Assembly: GCA_022615475.1 (NCBI GenBank)
Contig: JAKEGQ010000046.1
Location: 1-9,018, forward strand
DNA length: 9,018 nt
Source: Candidatus Methylomirabilota bacterium
GTDB taxonomy: Bacteria; Methylomirabilota; Methylomirabilia; Methylomirabilales; CSP1-5
Reading direction: 5' to 3'
Position numbers and translations under genes: made by a program. A model generated the notes under the pieces. The model had not been told where the DNA came from. It did not search any database and saw only the letters and a program-made list of their open reading frames with translations. Positions 1 through 5,929 of the stretch are shown here, piece by piece (position 1 is the first letter of the stretch; each line of letters opens with the position of its first letter).

Positions 1-1266
1 GGGGGGAAGAGAATCCGAGTGGAAGATATACTGGTAATAGTCGGGATCGGTGATGCCGACCCAGGTGAGGACATAGAGCTGGAAATTCCCCGCCTTGATA
101 TCGGCGTAGAACGTCCCCCACTCGTAGCTTCGGATCTCGACCCGAATACCGACCTGCGCCAGTTGAAACTGTATCGCCTCGGCAATGGCTCGGCTGAGCT
201 CGCCCGTCGTCGCCTTGAACGTGAGGGTGAACCGCACTCCCTCCTTTATGATGGGATAGCCGGCCTCATCCAGAAGCCGCCTGGCCCTTTCGGGATCGAA
301 CGGGAAGGTCACCACCTGAGATTCGTAGGCCCAGTGCTGAGGAAAGAGGAGTCCGGTGGCCGCAGTCGCCTGCCCCCGGAGGAGATGAACGATGAGTCCC
401 TTGCGGTCAAGGGCATGGGCGATGGCCCGGCGAACTTTGCGGTCAGCCAGAATCGGGTCCCGGAGATTGAAGCCCAGGTAGGTATAGTTGCTCGAGGGGC
501 CCGTGGCCGCTTGAACCCCCGGCAGCGCATCCACCAGGGACACGACCTCGGGGGGGAGCGACCCGAGGAGGAGATCGATGTTCCCCTGCTTCAGTTCGAG
601 AAATCGGATGGTCGCATCCGGGATGATCCGAAGCCTGAGTCTCGCGATCCGGGGACTGCCACCGAAATACCCCGGAAAGGCCTCGAGATCCACCTGCTCA
701 TTCTGGCTCCACCGGAGGAATCGAAAGGGCCCTGTCCCCACCGGCGCCTGACCAAAGCCTGCTTGACTCGCAAGGTCCGCCGGGACGATTCCCACCGTCA
801 GATGGTACAGGAGGGGAGCGAAGGGGCGTTTCAGGTGAAAGGCCACCCGATAGCGGTCCAGGACCCGGATCTCCTTGACCTCTTGGAGGAGAGGCGTGTG
901 GGCCGAGCCGATGGTCTGGAGAGATTCGAAAGTAAACCGGACATCGTCGGCAGTGACCTCCCGGCCGTGGTGAAACTGCACCCCTTGGTGGAGATGGAAG
1001 ATGACTGTTCGATCGTCAGGCTGCTCCCACCGGCGTGCAAGGTCTGGGACGACGTGGAGATGGTCATCCGCGCGGACCAGGGCATTGAAGAGCAATCCGG
1101 TGATATGAAGGGAGAGGGCATCGGTGGCAACGCGGGGATCGAGGCTTACCGGATTGGTCTCGACGGCGGCCACCACCGCCCCGGCAGAGCGCCCCTCCCC
1201 TGTCCCACAGGCGACGAGACCGAGGAGGATGATGACAATGCCGAACGGGAGCAGGCCGCGCCTCAT
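1..1266 (-). CDS. Family 5 ABC transporter substrate-binding lipoprotein (peptide/nickel type), 3' end cut by window
   Basis: Periplasmic, membrane-anchored binding protein of the SBP_bac_5 family, which delivers oligopeptides, nickel or related solutes to a DppBCDF-type ABC importer. The reading frame is open for 422 codons with no stop before base 1; the family usually runs about 500-550 residues, so roughly the last fifth is missing. Residues 1-20 form a lipoprotein signal (basic MRR, hydrophobic core, lipobox LVAC with Cys20). The family signature is at 96-117 (GVQFHHGREVTADDVRFTF-like), followed by VGTGPFRFLRW at 176-186 and VRRAIAHALDRK at 278-289. The ATG at 1266 was chosen because it gives a normal lipoprotein signal; the upstream TTG at 1293 would add nine polar residues. 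The Shine-Dalgarno is poor (GAGGA about 13 bases upstream). It starts 16 bases after the zinc-ribbon gene, so it is probably cotranscribed with it and comM. Substrate cannot be told from sequence. Confidence 0.93.
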   Translation of the reverse strand, partial: MRRGLLPFGIVIILLGLVACGTGEGRSAGAVVAAVETNPVSLDPRVATDALSLHITGLLFNALVRADDHLHVVPDLARRWEQPDDRTVIFHLHQGVQFHHGREVTADDVRFTFESLQTIGSAHTPLLQEVKEIRVLDRYRVAFHLKRPFAPLLYHLTVGIVPADLASQAGFGQAPVGTGPFRFLRWSQNEQVDLEAFPGYFGGSPRIARLRLRIIPDATIRFLELKQGNIDLLLGSLPPEVVSLVDALPGVQAATGPSSNYTYLGFNLRDPILADRKVRRAIAHALDRKGLIVHLLRGQATAATGLLFPQHWAYESQVVTFPFDPERARRLLDEAGYPIIKEGVRFTLTFKATTGELSRAIAEAIQFQLAQVGIRVEIRSYEWGTFYADIKAGNFQLYVLTWVGITDPDYYQYIFHSDSLPP

Positions 1267-1282
1267 GCCCCGAGCCGGATCC

Positions 1283-1474
1283 TCATTTCCCAAGCCACTG
1301 CTCGAGCTGGTGCACGAGGCGGGCGACTTGGCGCCCCAAGGTCTCTCCTCCGATCCGCCAGATATCCGCGGCGGCGTCGCTCGCGTCGCACCCGGGACAG
1401 TGGTATCTCAGGTGGGCCAGATCGTAACGGAGATCACGCTTGCACTGCAGACATTTGGGTGGAAAAGCGCTCAT
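1283..1474 (-). CDS. Small four-cysteine zinc-ribbon protein, unknown function
   Basis: A 63-residue protein with two CxxC knuckles, Cys8/Cys11 and Cys26/Cys29, 14 residues apart, the usual spacing for a treble-clef or zinc-ribbon fold binding one Zn(II). The C-terminal half (about 31-63) is predicted helical and lacks cysteines. The ATG lies 3 bases beyond the stop codon of the comM-like gene, and a strong GGAGG lies inside the end of that gene, a layout typical of translational coupling. No membrane segment or signal peptide is seen, so it is probably cytoplasmic. The cysteine pattern and the coupling argue that it is real despite its size. I do not recognise a named family; a nucleic-acid-binding or adaptor role is only a guess from the fold and the comM neighbour. 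Confidence 0.75.
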   Translation of the reverse strand: MSAFPPKCLQCKRDLRYDLAHLRYHCPGCDASDAAADIWRIGGETLGRQVARLVHQLEQWLGK

Positions 1475-1477
1475 GGC

Positions 1478-3013
1478 TCAACTCCTCCGAATTCCGCGAT
1501 CCAGACTCCGGTACTGAATGGCCTCGGCAATGTGGTCGGGACGTATGGCCTCCTCTTGGGCGAGATCGGCGACCGTGCGCGCGACCTTCAAGATGCGATC
1601 GTACGCGCGGGCGCTGAGCCCCAGTCGCTCCATCGCGGTCTCCAAGAGGCGCTGCCCCTCCCCGGCCACCTGACAATGCCGGCGGATCTGCTTCGGGCTC
1701 ATCGCCGTATTGCAAAAGATCTTGCTCTTCTTGAAGCGCTCGGCCTGAATCGCCCGCGCCCGTCGCACCCGCTCCCGAATCACGGGTGAGGGCTCGCCCG
1801 CCGTCTCTGCCGTCATGTCCCGATACCTGAGCGGAGGCACGTCGATGTGGATATCGATGCGGTCCAGGAGTGGCCCGGAGATCCGGCCGAGATAGCGCTG
1901 GATCTCTCCGTGGGTGCAGCCGCACTCCCGCTGGGGATCGGTCAGGTATCCGCACGGGCATGGGTTCATGGCGGCGGCCAGCATGAATGACGCCGCATAG
2001 GTGAGGGACGTGGCGGCCCGAGCGATGGTGACGTGGCCGTCCTCCAGCGGCTGCCGAAGTACCTCGAGGACATGCCGTTTGAACTCCGGAAGTTCGTCCA
2101 GAAAGAGGACCCCGCGATGGGCCAGGCTCACCTCACCCGGGCGGGGGATGTTTCCGCCCCCGATCAGTCCGGCATCCGAGATGGTGTGGTGAGGGGCGCG
2201 GAAGGGTCGGATGGCGATGAGGGCGGTCCGGGGTGGCAGGAGCCCGGAGACACTGTGGATCTTGGTGGTCTGGATCGCCTCCTCGAGGCCCAACGGTGGG
2301 AGGATGGTCGGCAGGCGCTTGGCCAGCATGGTCTTCCCCGACCCCGGGGGACCGATGAGCAGGATGTTGTGGCCTCCCGCCGCGGCCACCTCGAGTGCTC
2401 GTTTGGCATGCTCTTGTCCCCTCACGTCGGTAAAGTCAACGGCATACTGAGAGGACTCAGCAAAGGCCGTCTCAAGATCGATCGTGGTCGGCTCGATGGT
2501 GACCTCTCCATTGAGTATCCCCACCGTTTCGGAAAGGCTGTGGACCCCGTAGACCTTGATCCCCTTGACGACGGCGGCCTCGGGTGCGTTGTCGGCCGGA
2601 AGCAGGATCCCCTGGAGACCCGCCTCGGCGCCGGCCACGGCCATCGGCAGGGCCCCCCGAATGGGACGGACGAGCCCGTCCAGCGCCAGCTCGCCGACGA
2701 CCAGGACCTCCGAGAGCCGGTCGGGCTTTACCATCCCCTGTGCCGCCAACACCCCGATGGCCATTGGCAGATCAAAGGCGGCGCCCTCCTTCTTGATATC
2801 GGCGGGGGCAAGATTGGCGGTGATCCGTCGCGGTGGGAAGTCAAAGCCGCAGTTTTTGATGGCGGCCTTGACCCGATCGCGGCTCTCTTTGACGGCTAGG
2901 TCAGGGAGGCCCACGGTGTTGAAGGAGGGGAGCCCTAGGGCGATGTCCACCTCGACCTCGACCGTGTAGGCATCGACCCCGAGGACGGCGCTACTCAAGA
3001 CCTTGGCTAACAT
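1478..3013 (-). CDS. comM: YifB/ComM family Mg-chelatase-like AAA+ ATPase
   Basis: 511-residue protein matching the usual ComM/YifB length of about 500-510. In Vibrio cholerae, ComM is a hexameric helicase that drives branch migration when single-stranded DNA taken up by natural transformation is integrated; many carriers are not known to be competent. The N-terminal ChlI/Lon-like domain spans about 1-190. The AAA+ core carries Walker A GPPGSGKT at 221-228 and Walker B LFLDE at 303-307, plus the family motif RPFRAPHHT at 269-277. Cysteines 352, 354, 364 and 366 form the family's metal-binding knuckle, and the C-terminal helical domain covers about 410-511. The start was set at 3013 because family members begin with MLAKVxSxAxxG; an in-frame ATG at 3097 would add 28 residues without resemblance to the family. 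The Shine-Dalgarno at 3013 is weak. It heads the zinc-ribbon/binding-protein operon. Confidence 0.95.
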   Translation of the reverse strand: MLAKVLSSAVLGVDAYTVEVEVDIALGLPSFNTVGLPDLAVKESRDRVKAAIKNCGFDFPPRRITANLAPADIKKEGAAFDLPMAIGVLAAQGMVKPDRLSEVLVVGELALDGLVRPIRGALPMAVAGAEAGLQGILLPADNAPEAAVVKGIKVYGVHSLSETVGILNGEVTIEPTTIDLETAFAESSQYAVDFTDVRGQEHAKRALEVAAAGGHNILLIGPPGSGKTMLAKRLPTILPPLGLEEAIQTTKIHSVSGLLPPRTALIAIRPFRAPHHTISDAGLIGGGNIPRPGEVSLAHRGVLFLDELPEFKRHVLEVLRQPLEDGHVTIARAATSLTYAASFMLAAAMNPCPCGYLTDPQRECGCTHGEIQRYLGRISGPLLDRIDIHIDVPPLRYRDMTAETAGEPSPVIRERVRRARAIQAERFKKSKIFCNTAMSPKQIRRHCQVAGEGQRLLETAMERLGLSARAYDRILKVARTVADLAQEEAIRPDHIAEAIQYRSLDRGIRRS

Positions 3014-3021
3014 GAGCCTGT

Positions 3022-3121
3022 CTGCCGGAGGGCGTCCACCCCGCACAATCGCAGGGATGGTGGAGATACTCCTATCGCATTTGCCCGAGTCCCGCAAGGG
3101 GAAAGGGATATCCTCCGGCAG
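3022..3121. repeat. 10-bp perfect inverted repeat in the comM leader
   Basis: CTGCCGGAGG at 3022-3031 is matched by its exact reverse complement CCTCCGGCAG at 3112-3121, 80 bases apart. The pair lies immediately upstream of the chosen comM start. The arms could pair in a leader transcript or be binding half-sites. No obvious sigma-70 promoter could be picked in this stretch. The repeat may be chance. Confidence 0.3.
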
Positions 3122-3139
3122 GGTTTACCAGGAAAACTG

Positions 3140-3182
3140 CTGGAGGGTCAGGCTGGAGGGTCAGTCAGGCTGGAGGGTCAGG
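3140..3182. repeat. Three tandem copies of a 13-bp unit at the left end of the transposase element
   Basis: CTGGAGGGTCAGG occurs at 3140-3152 and again at 3170-3182; between them a copy at 3153-3169 carries a 4-base TCAG duplication. The AGGGTCAGG part equals the outermost bases of the element's inverted repeat, and the third copy overlaps the left inverted repeat. The array lies only on this side of the element. Confidence 0.85.
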
Positions 3183-3197
3183 TCTTGAAACTTGACA
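3174..3197. repeat. Left inverted repeat of the transposase element
   Basis: Begins AGGGTCAGGTCTTGAA and ends CTTGACA. It matches the reverse complement of 4082-4105 with a single A/T difference at the 17th base. It contains an internal short direct repeat, CTTGA-AA-CTTGA. Confidence 0.88.
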
Positions 3198-3200
3198 CTC

Positions 3201-4052
3201 TCATCTTGGCGCATTTACGAGCCGGCTGACGGTCGAATAGTGAAGCCCGAGGAAATCCGCCACCGCCTTCTGTGTGTACCCAAAGCGCTCCACCGCCGCT
3301 ACGATCGCGCGATGTCTCCTCGGCCCGGCTCCAACCACCCGAGGAGGAAGGAGTTCCGCCAGCGGTGGTCGGGCTGCGTAGCGCTGACTCTTGGGGAATT
3401 CCTTGACCGCCTCCCGGCCCCGGACATACGGGAGCAATCGACGGAGGAATGCCTCGCCGCCCAGGAGGCTCTGGCCCTTCACCCTCGTCCAGATTGGTTC
3501 GGCTTGGACGCCATCCTGGACGAAGGCGCGGTACCGCTCGGCGGCGCGGCTTCGTGTCTGACCGAATTGGCCGAGGATCCACTCGGTCGTCAGACACGGA
3601 TGAGGCGCCTTGATCCCGGCAGTCGCTCCATAGCTGCTCCACTGCCACTGTTCCGCCCGTTTGACCAGTCCAGCCCGGACGGGGTTCAGAACCACATACC
3701 GGCACACCTCGAGGAGGTGGCTTTCCTTCTGGACTAGAATCGCCTGATAGCGCCCCTGGAAGAGATGCCCCATCCGGCTGTGCCGCCGGTTGAAGGTCTG
3801 GGTATAAACGCCATTGAGCTGCCGCATGCCCAGGACCAGATTCCCCTCGGGGGTCTCGATGACCAGGTGGTAATGGTTCCGCATGAGGCAATAGCCGTGA
3901 CAGCACCAGCGGTAGCGGTCGATCACCCTCCCCAGCATGAGGAGAAACTCTTCCCGGTCACGGTCGTCTTTGAATATCGGTTGTCCCGCGTTCCCGCGGG
4001 AGGTAACGTGGTAGACTGCCCCAGGATACTGAATGCGCAACGGCCGTGCCAT
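3201..4052 (-). CDS. REP-associated tyrosine (Y1/HUH) transposase with C-terminal helix-turn-helix
   Basis: 283-residue single-strand DNA transposase of the Y1_Tnp superfamily (IS200/IS605 relatives, RAYT branch). The opening MARPLRIQYPGAVYHVTSRG is the family hallmark. The metal-binding HUH motif is His60-Tyr61-His62 within MRNHYHLV, and the likely catalytic tyrosine is Tyr83 in NGVYTQTFNRR. The conserved GHLFQGRYQ follows at 95-103 and CRYVVLNPVRAGLV at 117-130. Residues about 244-281 form a DnaA-domain-IV-like or HTH segment (FGYTQKAVADFLGLHYSTVSR), found in the longer members of this group. The frame is intact with all key residues, so it may be active. No good Shine-Dalgarno precedes the ATG, consistent with low expression. 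Its ends are bounded by the inverted repeats at 3174-3197 and 4082-4105. Confidence 0.95.
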   Translation of the reverse strand: MARPLRIQYPGAVYHVTSRGNAGQPIFKDDRDREEFLLMLGRVIDRYRWCCHGYCLMRNHYHLVIETPEGNLVLGMRQLNGVYTQTFNRRHSRMGHLFQGRYQAILVQKESHLLEVCRYVVLNPVRAGLVKRAEQWQWSSYGATAGIKAPHPCLTTEWILGQFGQTRSRAAERYRAFVQDGVQAEPIWTRVKGQSLLGGEAFLRRLLPYVRGREAVKEFPKSQRYAARPPLAELLPPRVVGAGPRRHRAIVAAVERFGYTQKAVADFLGLHYSTVSRLVNAPR

Positions 4053-4081
4053 AGGAGGTCTCTACACCACGATGGATCGAT

Positions 4082-4105
4082 TGTCAAGATTCAAGACCTG
4101 ACCCT
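4082..4105. repeat. Right inverted repeat of the transposase element
   Basis: Reverse complement of the left repeat with one mismatch in 24. It reads TGTCAAGATTCAAGACC and on to CCCT on the plus strand. The base pairs beyond both ends do not match, which fixes the repeat length. It lies upstream of the transposase start and 50 bases from the stop of the gltI-like gene. Confidence 0.88.
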
Positions 4106-4155
4106 TCCCGGATGTGCCTTTCAGGAACCAAATGGGGGAAGAAAGGAGACGGCGG

Positions 4156-5025
4156 CTACCGGGGCATCACCTGCATGATCGTCAGGAACTTGGCCTCCTC
4201 GGGCGCCTTGTAGGGGACAACTCCCTTTTCCCCGAACCATTTGTCGTAGAGGGTAAAGTACGTCCCGCTCTCGATGAGTTCCATGAAGGTGTGGTTGACG
4301 AAATCCCGCCACCTCGAGTCGTTTTCCGGCAGGATGCAGGAGTAGGGCTCGAAGCTGAAGCCTCCCACGATTGCAAAGGCCTTTGCATCGGGGGCCTTGA
4401 GGGCGAGGCCCGCAAGCAAGATCCCATCACTGGCATAGGCATCGATCTTACCTTGCTGAAGGGCCTGGAACCCCTCGCCGTGGTCCTGAACCGACACGAC
4501 GTTCACTTGGGGTAACTTTGTCCGGATGACCTTCTCGGTCGTAGTCCCCCGAGCGACACCAACCCGCTTGCCCGGAATGTCCTTGGGGGACTTGATGGGG
4601 CCATCGGCCTTGATAAGGAGTTGGCCGCTGGAGTAGAAGTAATTGATGCTGAAGTCCACGGTCTCATCCCGGGACCGCGTATACGTGGTGGAGCCGCACT
4701 CGAGATCAACGGTGCCGTCGGCCACCATTTGAAACCGATTCTCTGGTGTGACGGCCTTCAGCTCCAGCTTGATCTTCTTTGCGAGGTTCCGCTCGAGGCG
4801 CCCCTGGATTTCCTTGATCAGATCCACGGAGAAACCGACCCATTCTTTCTTGTCGTTCACATACGCGAAGGGAATCGATTCCGTCCGGGTCCCTGCCGTC
4901 AATTTTCCGGTCCGATTGATCCTTTGCAAAACCGGCTCCGCCGCGGCGGTGCCCACCGGGTGGAGCAGAGGGACAAGGGTGCCAAGGGTAACGACGACCA
5001 GCATGCTTATGGCCTTATGTCGCAT
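4156..5025 (-). CDS. gltI: GltI-like glutamate/aspartate ABC transporter periplasmic binding protein
   Basis: 289-residue family 3 solute-binding protein (SBP_bac_3). Residues 1-29 are a Sec signal peptide ending GTAAA-E. Sequence blocks characteristic of the E. coli glutamate/aspartate-binding protein GltI are seen in order: GTRTESIPFAY (45-55), ENRFQMVADGTVDLECGSTT (95-114), ARGTTTE (158-164), QDHGEGFQAL (180-189), YASDGILLAG (197-206) and EPYSCILPENDSRW (226-239). This makes acidic amino acids the most likely ligands, although binding was not tested. A strong AGGAG lies about 8-10 bases before the ATG. The usual gltJKL permease and ATPase genes are absent: a transposase element lies directly downstream and an unrelated divergent gene upstream, so it is an orphan in this window. 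The symbol reflects similarity and not proven function. Confidence 0.88.
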   Translation of the reverse strand: MRHKAISMLVVVTLGTLVPLLHPVGTAAAEPVLQRINRTGKLTAGTRTESIPFAYVNDKKEWVGFSVDLIKEIQGRLERNLAKKIKLELKAVTPENRFQMVADGTVDLECGSTTYTRSRDETVDFSINYFYSSGQLLIKADGPIKSPKDIPGKRVGVARGTTTEKVIRTKLPQVNVVSVQDHGEGFQALQQGKIDAYASDGILLAGLALKAPDAKAFAIVGGFSFEPYSCILPENDSRWRDFVNHTFMELIESGTYFTLYDKWFGEKGVVPYKAPEEAKFLTIMQVMPR

Positions 5026-5100
5026 AATTGCCTCTCCTTTTCGACCGTCTAGTCAGTGGGCCATCGTGTACCACGCACAGGGCCTGGCTGAGCAGTCTTA

Positions 5101-5120
5101 CCCTATTCCCCCGCCCCCCC
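5101..5120 (-). other. Possible G-quadruplex in the leader or promoter of the gltI-like gene
   Basis: On the minus strand this stretch is a run of 7 G, a C, 5 G, AATA and 3 G, which fits the simple G3+ N1-7 quadruplex rule with loops of 1, 1 and 6. It lies about 75 bases upstream of the gltI-like start and on its coding strand. A GC-rich genome produces such runs by chance. Confidence 0.35.
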
Positions 5121-5166
5121 GCAAGCCCAATCGACGAACGGCGGAACGGAGGGGAGGGTGTACGGT

Positions 5167-5182
5167 TGGCACCGAACTTGCT
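5167..5182 (+). promoter_or_regulatory. Sigma-54 (-24/-12) promoter facing the methyltransferase gene
   Basis: TGGCAC at 5167-5172, five bases, then TTGCT at 5178-5182 match the RpoN consensus at every core base. The invariant GG (5168-5169) and GC (5180-5181) are offset by exactly 12. A T precedes TGGCAC as in YTGGCAC. Transcription would start near 5193, leaving a leader of about 125 bases before the ATG at 5317. It would need an enhancer-binding activator; no binding site for one could be recognised. Confidence 0.6.
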
Positions 5183-5316
5183 TTTTGGCGAGCGTGTTAC
5201 GGGTGGGCTGGCGACGGATTTGACTTTCGGCTGCCCCCCGGATACGTTATCCCCATTCGACAGGTCCTCCGAGTCGCACTGCCGCCGCCGTTCGCAATAC
5301 CGCAAGGAAGCGTATC

Positions 5317-5901
5317 ATGATTCAGGTGGGGTCGCGGCTACGGGTCTCTTCCTACAGTGGTCCCGCGGTATCCGCCGACGATATCCTGATCCTGGTCCGC
5401 CCAAGTCCCGCCTTTGGGGACGGCCACCATCCAACGACGCAGATGTGCCTCGAGATGGTCGAATGCGAGATCCGCAGGGGCGAACGGGTGCTGGACCTCG
5501 GAACCGGAACGGGGATTCTGGCCATCGCCGCAGCAAAGCTCGGGGCCGAAAAGGTCATCGCTGCCGACATCGATTGGCAGGCCTGTGAAGCGGCCCTCGC
5601 AAACATCCACTGGAACCGCGTCGAGAAGACCGTCCACGTCTTTCAAGGATCGGTGGAGGCATTACATCCGGACCGGCCATTCGATGTGGCCGTTACGAAT
5701 CTGTATAATGCGCACCAGGTCAAGGCCGTCATCCCCGCAATCGCCCGGCGAATCGTCATAGGGGGCAGGATCATCTGCTCGGGCATCTGGAGGCACCGTG
5801 CCGAGGAGATGGTTCGCCTGCTCGCGGACCAGCGATTGGCCTACCGCAACCAGATGGTGCTGGAAAATCTCATCACCATATCCGCGGTGAAGGAAGCCTG
5901 A
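5317..5901 (+). CDS. Short PrmA-like SAM-dependent methyltransferase
   Basis: 194-residue class I methyltransferase whose sequence follows the catalytic domain of PrmA, the ribosomal protein L11 methyltransferase. It has PAFGDGHHPTTQMCL at 31-45 (PrmA: FGTGxHPTT), SAM-binding motif I VLDLGTGTGILAI at 58-70, an acidic post-I strand AADID at 82-86 and VTNLY at 126-130 in the position of PrmA's NILA. PrmA is about 290 residues; the roughly 100-residue N-terminal domain that recognises L11 is missing. The shortening is genuine: the frame upstream of ATG 5317 has no ATG, GTG or TTG back to an in-frame TGA at 5221. AAGGAAG lies 6 bases before the ATG. The target is therefore uncertain: a protein lysine methyltransferase such as the ETF-beta type has a similar architecture. 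The gene is convergent with the I9-repeat gene, 28 bases apart. Confidence 0.82.
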   Translation: MIQVGSRLRVSSYSGPAVSADDILILVRPSPAFGDGHHPTTQMCLEMVECEIRRGERVLDLGTGTGILAIAAAKLGAEKVIAADIDWQACEAALANIHWNRVEKTVHVFQGSVEALHPDRPFDVAVTNLYNAHQVKAVIPAIARRIVIGGRIICSGIWRHRAEEMVRLLADQRLAYRNQMVLENLITISAVKEA

Positions 5902-5929
5902 CAGGATGTCCCGGGATCGGACCGTCGAC

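Larger units (their letters stand above)
3174..4105 (-). mobile_element. RAYT/IS200-like element with 24-bp inverted ends
   Basis: A single transposase gene is bracketed by inverted repeats at 3174-3197 and 4082-4105 that match at 23 of 24 positions, giving an element of about 932 bp. The left repeat ends 3 bases from the transposase stop codon and the right one lies about 30 bases upstream of its start, so they fit tightly around the gene. Y1/HUH transposases do not make target duplications, and none is seen. The element sits between the comM leader and the 3' end of the gltI-like gene and breaks neither. The boundaries are read from the repeats; other copies in the genome would prove them. 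Confidence 0.82.

Noticed and set aside
19..1617. A 532-codon open frame on the plus strand
   Set aside because: It lies antisense to the family 5 binding protein, the zinc-ribbon gene and the end of comM, all of which show clear family motifs. Its translation is low-complexity and charged with no recognisable domain.
2033..2899. A 288-codon open frame on the plus strand
   Set aside because: It is fully antisense to the AAA+ core of comM. GC-rich coding DNA commonly leaves such frames open.
3014..3097. 28-residue N-terminal extension of comM from ATG 3097
   Set aside because: Family members start at the MLAKV position; the extension does not resemble known ComM sequence and contains one arm of the leader inverted repeat.
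3140..3182. CRISPR-like array
   Set aside because: The 13-bp units are directly abutting with no spacers, and they number only three.
4106..4155. Intrinsic terminator after the gltI-like gene
   Set aside because: The only pairing found is 6 bp (CCTTTC/GAAAGG) around an 18-base loop without a following T-run.
5902..5929. Bidirectional terminator between the convergent methyltransferase and I9-repeat genes
   Set aside because: Only a 4-bp stem (GTCC/GGAC) could be drawn and there is no T-run on either strand.
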